Shown here piece after piece: positions 21,957-33,419 of a DNA stretch of 64,000 bases. Both the position numbers and the translations under genes were made by a program. The stretch is from Bufo bufo. Lineage: Eukaryota > Chordata > Amphibia > Anura > Bufonidae. The stretch lies in contig NC_053390.1 in assembly GCF_905171765.1 (NCBI RefSeq), positions 505,830,301-505,894,300 of the forward strand, read 5' to 3'. How positions within the stretch are numbered: the stretch's first letter is position 1; each line of letters opens with the position of its first letter. The notes under the pieces were generated by a model. The model saw only the letters and a program-made list of their open reading frames with translations. It ran no database searches and was not told where the DNA came from.

Positions 21957-22726
21957 TGTAGTGTACGGGGACGGTAATGCCCGTCACTACAAAAGGGTCA
22001 CTTTGTGTGCTGTCGTGTCCCCTTATTTATGGGGAGGTTGGTTATAACATGTAATTGAATGTAATGCTATGTATTTCCCTGTTACTGTGAAATTTGCATG
22101 TACAGGCCTGCTAGGGGTGTCATTCCAGCTTTTAGTCATTAGAGGGAGCTAGGGAGCCCTAGTTTATATAAGGCCCAGTCAAGGAAGGGAGTTGAGTTCA
22201 GAAGTTTCTAGTGCCTGAGGAAGCTGAGAGGGACAGAGGCAAGCCAAGAAAAGCAAGAGGTACTCAAGACAACAGAGGAGGTACTTTATAAAGATAAAAC
22301 CAAGGATATACGCCAGAGCTAGGGCATTGGACCTTGGAGAAGAGTTTCTATGTTCCAGGATCAGTCAGGAATAGAGTGCAAGCTGCCTGTACTGCAAGCC
22401 CTGTGTTTAACACTCTGAAGTCACCTTGCTATAACTGTATTGCCTGCATCAACTGTATTGAAAAATCGACTGTATGCAAAGGAACTGCGTTTCCGTTAAT
22501 GTCCCTATATATATGATAACTACTAAAGTTGGAGTTCTGCTTTAACATCACGTGTTCCTCAGTTATTCCTGCTATCAGCAAACGGCGTGCCACCGTTTAA
22601 TTGGCACTGGCGTCACGAACATTTCCTATCATCACCTACCCTTGCAGAGAGTCAGCCGTCTCAGGTTAGTGTCCATTGCACTACAACACCCAGGAACATT
22701 TCTAAACACAACTTGAGTACGCTGCA
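21957..22726 (+). mobile_element. Solo LTR (retrovirus-like), 770 bp
   Basis: The block starts TGTAGTGTACGG and ends GTACGCTGCA, flanked on both sides by CATA (21953-21956 and 22727-22730). It interrupts a repeat whose uninterrupted version at 34380-34470 joins the two flanks, which independently confirms the boundaries. TATATAAGG at about 22165-22172 is a likely TATA box for the plus strand. A 4-bp duplication is typical of gammaretrovirus-like and some other LTR elements. No internal region or coding sequence remains. Confidence 0.8.
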
Positions 22727-23349
22727 CATAGTGGATACCCCCATAAATGACCCCATTGTAGAAACTACACCCCTCAAGGTATTCAAAACCGATTTTACAA
22801 ACTTTGTTAACCCTTTAGGCGTTCCACAAGAATTAAAGGAAAATGGAGATCAAATTTTTAAATTTCACTTTTTTGGCAGATTTTCCATTTTAATAAATTT
22901 TTTTCTTTAACACATCGATGGTTAACAGCCAAACAAAACTCAATATTTATTACCCAGATTCTGCGGTTTACAGAAACACCCCACATGTGGTCATAAACTG
23001 CTGTATGGGCACACGGCAGGGCGCAGAAGAAAAGGAACTCCACATGGTTTTTAGATGCCATGTCCCATTTGAAGCCCCCTGATGCACCCTTACAGTAGAA
23101 ACTCCCAAGAAGTGACCCCATTTTGGAAACTAGGGGATAAGGTGCCAGTTTTATTAGTACTATTTTTGGGTACATATGATTTTTTGATCATTCATTATAA
23201 CACTTTATGGGGCAAGGTGACCAAAAAATTGGTTGTTTTAGCACAGTTTCTATTTATTTATTTTTACAGCGTTCACCTGATGGGTTCAGTCAAGTGACAT
23301 TTTTATAGAGCAGATCCTTACGGACGTGGCGATACCTAATATGTATACT

Positions 23350-24060
23350 TTTTCTCATTTATTAAAGTTTTACACAATAATAGCATTTTTGAAACAAAAA
23401 AATTATGTTTTAATGTGTCCATGTTCCGAGAGCTATAGTTTTTTTATTTTTTGAGAGATTTTCTTATGTAGGGGCTCATTTTTTGCGGGATGAGGTGACG
23501 GTTTTATTGGTACTATTTTGTGGGACATACGCGTTTTTGATCACTTGGTGTTGCACCTTTTGTGATGCAAGGTGACAAAAATTGCTTGTTTTGACAGTTT
23601 TTTTTTTGTTTGTTTTTACGGTGTTCACCCGAGGGGTTAGGTCATGTGATATTTTTATAGAGCTGGTTTTTACGGACGCGGCAATACCTAATATGTATAC
23701 TTTTTTTTATTTGTTTCACTTTAACACAATAATAGCATTTTTGAAACCAAAAAAATGATGTTTTAGTGTCTCCATGTTCTAAGAGCTATAGTTTTTTTAT
23801 TTTTTGAGAGATTTTCTTATGTAGGGGCTCATTTTTTGCGGGATGAGGTGACGGTTTTATTGGTACTATTTTGTGGGACATACGCGTTTTTGATCACTTG
23901 GTGTTGCACCTTTTGTGATGCAAGGTGACAAAAATTGCTTGTTTTGACAGTTTTATTTATTTATTTTTACGGTGTTCACCCGAGGGGTTAGGTCATGTGA
24001 TATTTTTATAGAGCTGGTTTTTACGGACGCGGCAATACCTAATATGTATACTTTTTTTAT
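23350..24060. repeat. 353-bp tandem repeat inside TTAA element copy 1
   Basis: Two nearly identical units begin at about 23485 and 23838, each with GCGGGATGAGGTGACGG, TGGGACATACGCG, GATGCAAGGTGACAAAAATT and TACGGACGCGGCAATACC. A more diverged unit precedes them. The same units, more diverged, occur four to five times in copy 2 (34900-36080). Confidence 0.85.
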
Positions 24061-24589
24061 TTTTTCTATTTTTAACTTTTTTTTTTCATTCCTTACTTGG
24101 GGACTTTTTTTTTTTTACATGTGAAACTTTTTTTTATTTTTTTATTTTCAACCTTTTATTTTTATTTTTTTTATTTTACACTTTTCGTCCCCCATAAGGT
24201 CATACAAGACCTCTGGGGGACATTTGCTTCACTTTTTTTTTTTTTTTTCACTGTTGATTTCTCCTGTAACTGGGGCTTACATAGTAGCCCCAGTTACAGG
24301 ACAAATGCACCCCTAGAGAGGCTGTAAAGCAGCAATCCAGCGCTGTACAGCCTCACAGCAGGGCTGATCGAGGTCTCTGAGAGACCTCACACAGCTCCTG
24401 CACACTCCGGTCACAGCGGTCACATGACCGCCGGGCCGGAACAGGAAGCGCATAGCGGGCAACCCGATCAGCAGCTGCATGATTAGTGTGCAGCTGCTAT
24501 TTCTGAAAGGACGTTCTAAAACGTGCTTTCAGAAATAGACGTCCACCCATAGGAAGTTTATATCCTATGGGCGGACGTGAAGCGGTTAA

Positions 24590-24800
24590 AGGGAACCTGT
24601 CACCGGGATTTTGTGTATAGAACTGAGGACATGGGTTGCTAGATGGCCGCTAACACATTTGTAATACCCAGTCCCCATAGCTCTGTGTGCTTTTATTGTG
24701 TAAAAAAAACGATTTGATACATATGCAAATTAACCTGAGATGAGTCCTGTCTCTGACTCATCTCCAGAACAGGACTCATCTCAGGTTAATTTGGTTCCCT
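24590..24800. mobile_element. TTAA MITE with AGGGAACC ends
   Basis: AGGGAACC at the left and GGTTCCCT at the right are perfect inverted ends, flanked by TTAA at 24586-24589 and 24801-24804. The left TTAA is shared with the large TTAA element next to it. A second internal hairpin (AACCTGAGATGAGTCCTG...) covers 24730-24790. Confidence 0.85.
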
Positions 24801-24861
24801 TTAAAATGTTGAAAGGTGTTTTTGTAGAAACTAACTTTCAGCTTTTTTTTTTACAGTTGGG

Positions 24862-25160
24862 TGAAGCTACAACAATTTACCCTTAAAATAAATCTTTATT
24901 GTTGATTAGTTAGTGGTCACCAGTTGTTAGTGGTCCCTAGTTTCAGGGGAAATGTATTTAAAGAAGCCCATACTCATGAATTATTTGGTGCCACTATATA
25001 ATGTCTGGCTTACTGTTTGATATATCTTGCCGGATTGTGTGGGGTGTCCTATCCCGTGTTTGCATCTTGTTTCCATACTACATGGTGTAATATTTTTGTA
25101 TTTTAATGTAATTATTTAATAAAGATTAATTTTAAGGGTACATGGTTGTAGCTCTGCCAC
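24862..25160. mobile_element. Palindromic MITE
   Basis: Arms of ~40 bases: AGCTACAACAATTTACCCTT(AAAAT...) at 24866-24905 and its near complement at 25117-25157. Both contain an AATAAAGATT-type motif. No target duplication is evident. Confidence 0.65.
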
Positions 25161-25254
25161 TTTTTTTTCTTGTGTTGTTTTGGAGATAATTATCATGTGG
25201 AGCAGAGCTGATTATGGTTAAGTTACTATTTAAAGGACTAATTTTTATGTTTTT

Positions 25255-25748
25255 TTACAGATGGTGTTATGTTTGTCTACAGAATTTGCTGGAATTTCAT
25301 TGAATCCATTCTCTACCCTACCTATGAAATGTTCCCCATGCCATTGGCTGCAACACAACCCCAAAGCTTCTGATGTTGAATTATGTTGTGAGGATGTAGG
25401 GAAGGTTTTATTCTGAAGACTCTTCCATGAAGACCATATTTGTGCAGGTGTCGCTGAACAGTAGAACAATTTCACACAACTTCAGATTCTGCTAAATCTT
25501 CCTGAAGGTCTTTTGCAGTCAAGTGAGGGGTCTGATTTGCCTATCTAGCAATCCTACGAGTAGCTGTCTCTAAATACATTTTTTCATGGTCTTCCAGACC
25601 TTCTCTTGACCTCCACTGTTCCTGTTAACTGGTATTTCTTAATTACATTTTGAACTGAGGAAATGGCAACCTCAAAACGCTTTGCTATCTTCTTATAGAA
25701 ATGTCCTGCTTTGTGGGCCTCAACCATTTTCATTTTAGAAGAAACCAT
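25255..25748 (-). pseudogene. N-terminal fragment of Tc1 transposase
   Basis: From the ATG at 25748 the minus strand encodes KMVEAHKAGHFYKKIAKRFE and SSVQNVIKKYQ, the helix-turn-helix region of a Tc1 transposase. A GRP-type motif follows, then stops and frameshifts. The middle of the protein has been lost or displaced by the nested insertions to the left. Confidence 0.7.
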
Positions 25749-26450
25749 GGCTGCTGTTTTTTGGGAAAATGTTAGAGAAGTCTGGGTATTTATAGCTTTG
25801 AAATTTGCATCACCTGACCTTTCCTAACGATGATCGTGAACAAGCCTTAACCTTAACAGGCTATTTAAGTTCTGAGACCTTGGTCAAAGTTATCTGAGTG
25901 CTCAACTTTATTTGATTTTCCATACTTTACGTGTTTTTCCTCTTTAAGTTTGTGCCTTAAGGAGATCATTTCATCTTCATCTTCATCTTGCTTAACTGTT
26001 CACAGCAACAATAATTTTGATTAGTGGTGCCCAAACATTTGCATGCCACTGTATGTGAACCTATCAGTATAACCTTGATCACACAATATCTTAGTGTCAT
26101 GTCCCCATGTCTTCATGGGTCATATGTGCAGCACCCCAGAATAGGGTTACTGCAAAAGGTTGATTGTTATAATGTTATATTGCTAAAGTGAAATGTTTAA
26201 TATGTTTGTGTACCTAATAACATTTGTTACATAGTTAATATGGTTGAAAAAAGACATAAATCCATGAAGTTCAACCAAGGGATAGGTGGGGACGCGAATC
26301 CCAGAAGGAAGTGAAACTCAGATTTCTACACATTTTCATAATCATTAATATCATTTACTTTTAAGAATTCATCAAACTCTTTTTAAAACTGTCCTCTGTT
26401 CCTGCTGTGACAACATCCTGAGGAAGGCTATTCCACAGATTTACAGATGT

Positions 26451-26905
26451 TAGGGTACATTCACACGACCGTGTGTAATCCTTTCCGATTTGCGGTCGCA
26501 AATAACAGAACATTTTGCGGACAAATGACTTCCGTATGTCTTCCGTTTTTTACGGTCCGCAAAAAACGGAAGAAAAAAAAAAGAAAAAAAAAGAAATACA
26601 AAAATACAGAAATGGATCCGCAAAAAACGGATGACATACGGAAACCATTCCGTATTTCATCCGCAATTTGCAGATCCATTGACTTGAATGGTGCTGCGGA
26701 CCGATCTGTACGGACAATAGTAGGACATGCTTCATATTTTTGCGGAATAGAAATGCGGACACACGGATGCGGACAACATACTGAATGTTGTCCGCACATT
26801 TTATTCACCCATAGGAATGAATGGGTCTGCTTCTATTACGCAAAATGCGGAATGGATGTGGAACGGACGTGGAAAAAATAATACGGTCGTGTGAACATAC
26901 CCTTA
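26451..26905. mobile_element. MITE, TAGGGTACATTCACACG type
   Basis: The ends TAGGGTACATTCACACGACC and the complement of TAAGGGTATGTTCACACGAC are inverted repeats. The interior has several paired TCCGCAAAAAACGGA-type words. It interrupts the CR1 3' region. Ends of this kind recur at 37938-38213, 47166-47490 and 50144-50567, which suggests one hAT-like MITE superfamily. Confidence 0.75.
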
Positions 26906-26935
26906 CAGTAAAGAAGTTTTGACGCTTCTGGAGAC

Positions 26936-27960
26936 TTAACTTTTGCAACTTGTCTTTTGAGGGCATTTGACATGGAACAGTTTTTCACCGTATTTTTTAT
27001 ATGGCCCATTTATATATTTGCATAGGTTAATCATGTCCCTCCTTAGACGTCTCTTCTCAAGACTAAATAAATTTAATTCTTCTAATCTTTCTTCATAACT
27101 AAGACCCTCCATGCCTCTTATCAGTTTAGTCGCTCTCCTCTGTACTTTTTCCAGCTGCAGTGCGTCCTTTCTATGGACTGGTGTCCAGAACTGAACTGCA
27201 TACTCCAAATGATGCCGCACTAACGCTTTGTAAAGTGGTAATATTACATCCCTTCCCCGCGAGTCCATGCCTCGTTTAATGCATGACAATATCCTGGTAG
27301 CCTTAGAAGCAGCTGATTGACATTGTACGCTGTAATTTAGTCTACCATCTACAAGGACACCCAAATCCTTCTCTATAAGTGACTCTCCCAGTGTTACACC
27401 CCCTAGGACATATGATGCATGGAGATTATTACTACCAAGATGCATAACTTTACATTTATCCACATTGAACCTCATTTGCCAAGTTGATTCCCAATCACTC
27501 ACCAGAGTGTTCAAGTCAGCTTGTAGTTTATGGACATCTTCCTTAGACTATGCAGTACTACATAGCTTAGTGTCATCTGCAAAAATAGAAATTGTGCTAT
27601 TAATCCTGTCCTTGATATCCTTAATAAATAAATTAAATAATAGAGGATCCAGCACTGAACCTTCGGGTACACCACTTATAACCCCCGGACCATTCTGAAT
27701 AGGAATCATTGACCACAACTCTCTGGACACTGTCCTTCAGCCAGTTTTTAGTCCAATTACAAACTACTGTATACTTTCCAAGCCTATAGACCTTAATTTA
27801 CCTATTAAACATCTATGAGGGACAGTATCAAAAGCCTTTGCAAAATCCAGAGATACTACATCCACAGCTGCCCCCTCTGTCCAGGCTACTACTCGCCTCC
27901 TCATAAAAACAAATCAGGTTAGTCTGACAACTTCTGTCCTTGGTAAACCCATGTTGGTTA
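26936..27960 (-). pseudogene. CR1 reverse transcriptase fragment
   Basis: Read leftwards from 27960: HGFTKDRSCQTNL, then LDFAKAFDTVPH in another frame. Next comes GVPEGSVLDPLLFNLFIKDI and the catalytic FADDTKL (27548-27730), then a 192-codon frame (26936-27514) with FNVDKCKVMHLG, EKDLGVLVD, YKALVRHHLEYAVQFW and LEKVQRRATKLI. These are the ordered motifs of CR1 RT and thumb. At least three frame changes and a stop separate them. It is non-functional. Confidence 0.88.
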
Positions 27961-27990
27961 TCACTTATAATATTATTTACAGTCACAAGT

Positions 27991-29801
27991 GTCTTCAGAG
28001 CTAGGCCCCAGTTTCAGAGAACTATCATCCTAGACTACAACTACTCAATCAGTTTTACTGCGAAAAGTAATCCAGATAGACAAAGAGAGAGGAAATTAGA
28101 AGGTCCACTATATGCAAGACTGCTAATTGAGCCAGGCAGCAAGGTATTGTGCATGTTTATGGGAGAGAGATTTTTCTGCTGTGAGAGGGACCCTTCCACA
28201 CTTTGAGAGAGTTTAGCCAGTCATGTCTTAAAACTGTACCCCTCAGCTGGGAATTACAGAACCTATAGAAAAAACTTCACTTGTATGTCTAAGGTTCTGC
28301 AGAGAGATTTTAGAAAGACAGAGAGAAGGAGTACCACAACCCCCATTCATGCAACTATCCATCCATACATTGCTATTGGGGAATGTTTTGCTAGGAATTG
28401 TTTCTTGATACTGTTGGATGTTCTACTCAACTGCCACCAGGCAGGAGCTCTAATACCAGAGAGTGTCCTTGTATCACTGTTCAGCCCTAGGGAACATTGA
28501 TGTTAGCATTGCCACTGTGTTCAATGTGCACAACTATAATTGCCAGAGCCAGAACCACTCCCATCTTCCACTCCCTCCTCCTGGGTTTGCTGCATATGCA
28601 TCACACCTTATTGCTGTTATTGCACTGTGCGACTGCCCACTGACTATATACATCCTATCTGCACATATGCAGTGCTACATCGCGATCTGCTGGTGGCCGT
28701 GCTGCTGCAGATCACTGTGACCACGCTGTCATTAGACAGCTGCGGTCACAGGGAGGTGTGCCGTGGCCAGCGGGAGCAATGAGGCAGTAACAGACGCTTG
28801 TAGCATCCAGCTTCAAGCGTCTATTACATTGTAAAATCTAAAAGCCGGCAGAGAGTGCTTTTTGTTAGGTAAGAGCGCCACCTGCTGGCTTTAAAATGAA
28901 ATATCAGCCTGCACGCTGGGAATTAACCTCTTCCTGCTTTGACTCTGGCAGAAAGGGGTTAATTCACAAAAAAAAGGAAATAAAAAAAATAAATCATTAA
29001 TAACCCCCCCCTTAAAATGTCCAAATTTCCCCAAGATGAAAAACATAAAAAAGTCACTTTGAAGGGGCTTGTAATGTTTTGGCGCTGTAGAAGATTTTTC
29101 TGGCAGTATGGTGCTATAGAACCAGCAATAGAAAAATAGGCCGCCAAAATCCAAAATGCGCTCCAGTCTTTTGAAGTCTTGTGGCGGGCCCAGCCAGTAG
29201 ATAAATTACATAAATAGCGTCCATTTTCAGGGTACATGCGTAAGGGAATAGTTATAGAAATGTTTTGTCTTGTAACCTTTTGTAATAGTTAGAAAAAAAA
29301 TTGCTAAGAAAGGAAAAAAATATTTTTCATAATTTTCAGTTTTTCCTTAAATATGTTCTTTTTTTTATATTATATCCATCATCTAATAATATCAAATACA
29401 AGTAGGCTGGGTCAGAAATTAATCAGCTATTTACAGTTAGATAGACGCATTGCTACAACTGAAAAAATGGCCTGGTAAGGAAGGGGGATAAACACTCAAG
29501 TACGGAAGTATTTAATAAAGCTTACAGAAAAAAAAAAAAAAAATCACAAGTAAAAAGATTTCTATTTACAAAATTATTTATTGTGAGAAACATTTTTAAA
29601 AACAAAATAAAAGTACACATAATTGGTATTGCTGTAACCATATTGACCAATACTAAAAATGAAAACATTATTTATCCTTTATGTTAAGAAAATAAATCCA
29701 GAATTACACTTCATGCCGCTTGCAAAAAAGAAGGAAATGCTTATCAATAAGTTGTATGCAACCTAAAATAGTATCAATGAAAATGAATATAAGCCCACAT
29801 A
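27991..29801. other. Non-coding; old repeat fragments
   Basis: No supported gene. 28630-28900 has GC-richer text with GCGCCACCTGCTGG. 28930-29310 and 29530-29760 are A/T-rich fragments resembling the interior of TTAA-type repeats. Open frames of 60-90 codons have no motifs. Confidence 0.4.
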
Positions 29802-30689
29802 CAGTACAGACCAAAAGTTTGGACACACCTTCTCATTCAAAGAGTTTTCTTTATTTTCATGACTAGGAAGGCATCAAAACTATGAATTAACACATGTGGA
29901 ATTATGTCATATTCTAGGTTCTTCAAAGTAGCCACCTTTTGCTTTGCACACTCTTGGCATTCTCTTGATGAGCTTCAAGAGGTAGTCCCCTGAAATGGTC
30001 TTCCAACAGTCTTGAAGGAGTTCCCAGAGATGCTTAGCACTTTTTGGCCCTTTTGCCTTCACTCTGCGGTCCAGCTCACCCCAAACCATCTCGATTGGGT
30101 TCAGGTCCGGTGACTGTGGAGGCCAGGTCATCTGGCGCAGCACCCCATCACTCTCCTTCATGGTCAAATAGCCCTTACTTTCAACGTTTTCCCAATTTTT
30201 CGGCTGACTGACTGACCATCATTTCTTAAAGTAATGATGGCCACTCGTTTTTCTTTACTTAACTGCTTTTTTCTTGCCATAATACTAATTCTAACAGTCT
30301 ATTCAGTAGGACTATCAGCTGTGTATCCACCTGACTTCTCCTCAACGCAACTGATGGTCCCAACCCCATTTATAAGGCAAGAAATCCCACTTATTAAACC
30401 TGACAGGGCACACCTGTGAAGTGAAAACCATTTCAGGGGACTACCTCTTGAAGCTCATCAAGAGAATGCCAAGAGTGTGCAAAGCAGTAATCAAAGCAAA
30501 AGGTGGCTACTTTGAAGAACCTAGAATATGACATATTTTCAGTTGTTTCACACTTGTTTGTTATGTATATAATTCCACATGTGTTAATTCATAGTTTTGA
30601 TGCCTTCAGTGTGAATCTACCATTTTCATAGTCATGAAAATAAAGAAAACTCTTTGAATGAGAAGGTGTGTCCAAACTTTTGGTCTGTA

Positions 30690-30692
<3 letters not shown>
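29802..30692 (-). mobile_element. Tc1-like transposon, internally deleted, with long terminal repeats
   Basis: Perfect ends CAGTACAGACCAAAAGTTTG lie inverted at both sides with TA at 29800-29801 and 30693-30694. The inverted arms extend ~200-250 bases and include text encoding the transposase C-terminus: the left-arm AAGTAGCCACCTTTTGCTTT has its complement in the right arm. The 891-bp copy keeps both arms but has lost most of the transposase middle. It is a non-autonomous derivative with complete ends. Confidence 0.92.
29907..30280 (-). pseudogene. Deletion-fused Tc1 transposase
   Basis: From the ATG at 30280 the first ~33 codons (MARKKQLSKEKRVAIITLRN, RKIGKTLK) are the N-terminal DNA-binding region. 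A deletion then joins directly to the C-terminal part (30167-29907): SPDLNPIEMVWGELDRRVKA, WKTISGDYLLKLIKRMPRVC and KGGYFEEP. The first two catalytic Asp residues are absent. A stop lies just after the junction. No activity is possible. Confidence 0.88.
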
Positions 30693-30734
<42 letters not shown>

Positions 30735-30755
30735 TTTTTTTTTTTTTTCATTATT
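30693..30755. repeat. (TA)n followed by a T-run
   Basis: About 38 bases of TA continuing from the Tc1 target TA, then about 12 T. Confidence 0.9.
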
Positions 30756-30832
30756 TTTTTTTTGGGCCTGGAAGTGGTCAAGAGCTGGAAAGTGTAAAAA
30801 GTTCAGGTAAAAATCTGGATTAGATCTTTACA

Positions 30833-31030
30833 AAGGGGTTCTCCGGGCTTTTAATATTCATGATCTATCTTCAGCATAGGTTGTCAATATCAGATCGGCG
30901 GGGTCCGACACCTGGCACCCCCACCAATCAGCTGTAGGAGGAGACGGTGCGTGCAGTGTGCATGTGCTGTCTCCCTTCTCTCTTCCTGCTGGCTGCTGCT
31001 TCGCCATAGACAGCAGCAGCAGGAGACTGG
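30833..31030. mobile_element. One arm of the palindromic AAAGGGGTTCT element
   Basis: AAAGGGGTTCTCCGGGCTTT, then TCAGATCGGCGGGGTCCGAC and CCAATCAGCTGT match the arms of the element at 47858-50059. Only one arm is recognisable, so it is truncated or decayed. Confidence 0.6.
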
Positions 31031-31224
31031 AGACGACACATGGACACTGCACTCGCCGTCTACTCATACAGCTGGTCGGCAGGGGTGCTGGGTATCGTAC
31101 CCCTGCCATTCTGATATGACATGGCCTCCAATGCCCCCTTTGTGCCCCTGATGCCCATTGTGCCTCTGACGCCGTGCCCCACATTTCCCCTGCATCCTTC
31201 CGCAGTATTGTATGTGATGGCGGC

Positions 31225-31819
31225 TGTCACGGTCTCTCCTGTGACAGGAGTCAGAAGATCTAAGAGACTGGCTGCATGTGATGTGACCTGACAGTCTCTC
31301 TGGTTTCACTTGCTTCTGTGTTGTTGCTGGGTATGACCACACCTCTTGTCTCAGGTGTAGCTTAATTGGTCATTCCAATTCCTCTATTTACCTCACCCAT
31401 CATGCTATGTGGTTGATAGCTCCTTTGGGATGTTGGAAGTGCTGGTGTTGGTTCTCCTCTGAGTTCCTGCTCTTCCGCATACTTAGTTAAGTGTCTTTCC
31501 TTTATTTCTTGTTTGTTGTTTTCCCCTACCTTTTGGTATTAGGCCTGAGGGAGTCTCCTGTTCCTTCAGATGGGAAGGAACAGGTCATCTCTTGTCCTGA
31601 CACTATATCCATGGCCCTATAGGGTCAGATAGGGCCCTAGATTCCAGCATATGAACATTCCTACCATCAAGGTCTGTTCATACTGATAGTAGTCAGGGCT
31701 CGGTTTAGAGATTCACTAGGTGGTGACCTTTTCCCCTTTCCTTAGTTTCCAGACCTAGTACCTTTTCCCTTCTCTCTTGTGGTCAGTGTGGAGTTATCTA
31801 CCCACACAGCACTGTGACA
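31225..31819. mobile_element. Solo LTR of a gypsy-type element, 595 bp
   Basis: Starts TGTCACGGTCTC and ends CAGCACTGTGACA, with TGTCAC/GTGACA ends like the gypsy element at 10662-16221. Flanking pentamers GCGGC (31220-31224) and ACGGC (31820-31824) agree at 4 of 5 positions. No internal coding region is present. Confidence 0.7.
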
Positions 31820-31824
31820 ACGGC

Positions 31825-32561
31825 AACTCAGGAATGGAGCCATCAGCAGTGAGTGTAAGCTGTAACATACAGCTGACACTCTACTGCAATGGCCGAGATT
31901 GGTACTGCCACCGATCCCATTTGTTTAACCCTTAGTTTCCGCGATCAGTAGCCACCCACGGCATCTATCAGGTTAACAAAGGGAGGTGGCTCTCTTTCTC
32001 CCCCATCAGACTTGCCGTGAAGGCATCCAGGCTTGCCATGTATTTAAGCCTTACAGACCCTGAGGGTCTGATCAGGCTTAGTTTTAGTGTTAAACTGACA
32101 GTACTATACGCTGTCATAGAAGAGTATAGCAGGGTATAGTAGGAATTGATAAAGCAAAAGTGTAAAAATAAAAATATCTGCTCATTTCTACTTGATTTGA
32201 AAAAATGACAACAATACACACATAATTGGTATCATCGCATCCAGAACAACCTAATCTATAAAAAAAGCATCATATTACTAATTCTGTGTGTTAGCAAAGT
32301 TCGAACTGAACCTGGTTTGGTCCAAACTGGTTCGCTCACCCTTAATTTCAGGAGAACTGCAACCTTTTCCCTGAACTCTGGGTGAGGTGTAAATTATTGC
32401 ATTCTTTGGCTACTTTTCGGAATAAAAGTTAATATTCATACCACTCCTGATGATAAAAGCTCCACAAAAAGTATTCTTCTTTTCTATATTTCTCTCCCTT
32501 GCCAGTGCCTGCTGCTGGCAGCAGTGTAGTTTAGGATGGTTAAAAAAAACTGACAGACTCT
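31825..32561. other. Non-coding repeat fragments
   Basis: 31940-32280 resembles the interior of TTAA-type repeats (TTAGTGTTAAACTGACAG, ATAATTGGTATCATCGCATC). 32290-32345 has GTTCGAACTGAACCTGGTTT text, perhaps a hAT end. No gene. Confidence 0.4.
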
Positions 32562-33410
32562 TAGTGCTGAGCAAATTGAAGTGAAACAAATTGACTTCGA
32601 TCCGAATTTTAGGAAAAATTTTATTCTCAGTGAATCTGAATTTCTTCTCGCTTTGTAGTAATGAATCATTTCTTTCCTAAAAAGGCAGCTACACATATTA
32701 CAAAGTCAAAGAAAGAAACCCAAGAATGCAATATGCTCCATAATGCCATGCAGCCAACCAATTAGCAGATAGCCATCCCCAGTTATGTCACAGCCCTATA
32801 AAAGCCTCATACTGAGCAGTCGTTGCCATTTCACTGTGAACTGAGCATAGGGAGAGATGTGGCAAGTACTAGGGACAGTTATTTTTTTTTTGGTAAGTTT
32901 TTTAATTGTAGAATATTGGATAGGGACAGTACAGGGAGATCGCAGGGAGAGATTTTACACTGTAGGAAGATCATAGTGTAATAGTGCAGGCTGAGGGTAA
33001 TTGTCCTGTGCATCTTGTTCACCTGCTGTGCCATTTATACTTAATCTGTTCTGTTAAACATAGACTTGCTGTACTTTGCATCAGACTCAGTCTCAACAGG
33101 CGGTCTAATATATTGGCAGTTAGGAACGTTTATCTAGTACACTCGCTGCACCATTAATACTTAATCTGTTCTGTTATAGATGTGTCCGCAATTCTATTAG
33201 CCCTGATTCACAAATTGGAGTCATATGCCTATCTCATTCTACTGTTTATGGCGTGTCCACATTGATTGATATAAAAGCAATTCTATTAGGCCCTTATTCA
33301 CAAATTGGGGTGATACACCTGTCTCATTCGACTGTTTGTGGCGTGTCCACATTGATTAATAGATAAGCAATTCTATTAGGCCCTGATTCACAAATTGGGC
33401 TGTTACGGTG
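32562..33410 (+). mobile_element. hAT subfamily B, left part with 90-bp tandem repeats
   Basis: Starts TAGTGCTGAGCAAATTGAAG and aligns, inverted, with the right part of the element at 6161-8942 (AATCTGAATTTC, AAAGGCAGCT, GTCACAGCCCTATAAAA). From about 33190 a ~90-bp unit (ATTCTATTAGGCCC...ACTGTTTGTGGCGTGTCCAC) repeats at 33191, 33280 and 33370. The right end is missing, and the block stops where AAT-rich DNA begins. Confidence 0.65.
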
Positions 33411-33419
33411 GGGGAGGAG

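Larger units (their letters stand above)
21484..24585. mobile_element. TTAA-flanked non-autonomous DNA element, copy 1
   Basis: TTAA lies at 21480-21483 and 24586-24589. The left end CCACTTGCCATC and the right end (complement of CCGCTTCACGTCC) are similar. TTAA duplication with CC-starting ends fits piggyBac or Kolobok-type elements; I cannot decide between them. There is no transposase. The interior has long AT-rich tandem units (23350-24060) and a CG-rich right end with a hairpin (CGTCCACCCATAGGA...TCCTATGGGCGGACG). A 770-bp solo LTR interrupts it. Homologous copies are at 33964-36581 and, inverted and truncated, at 61804-63028. Confidence 0.8.
20926..26051 (-). mobile_element. Tc1-like transposon expanded to 5 kb by nested insertions
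   Basis: The left end CAATGGCATGCAATATTTGG and the right end (complement of CAGTGGCATGCAAATGTTTG) are inverted repeats. Matching subterminal text continues for ~100 bases (GTTAAGCAAG(T/A)TGAAGATGA, GATGAAATGATCTCC). TA flanks the right end (26052-26053). Transposase remnants on the minus strand lie at both sides of a central block made of a TTAA element (21484-24585), a TTAA MITE (24590-24800) and a palindromic MITE (about 24862-25160). It is older than all of these. Confidence 0.85.
26215..27990 (-). mobile_element. CR1-type LINE, 5'-truncated, with a MITE inserted
   Basis: The minus strand carries the C-terminal half of a CR1 reverse transcriptase and the family's 3' region, ending in a GGTTGAACTTCATGGATTTA block near 26260. 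The upstream part of RT and the endonuclease are missing, as expected for 5' truncation. A 455-bp hAT-like MITE (26451-26905) lies in the 3' part. Confidence 0.85.

Noticed and set aside
26447..26881. 144-codon plus-strand frame and its 115-codon mirror on the minus strand
   Set aside because: Both lie within a palindromic MITE; lysine-rich stretches come from an A-run and the frames mirror each other.
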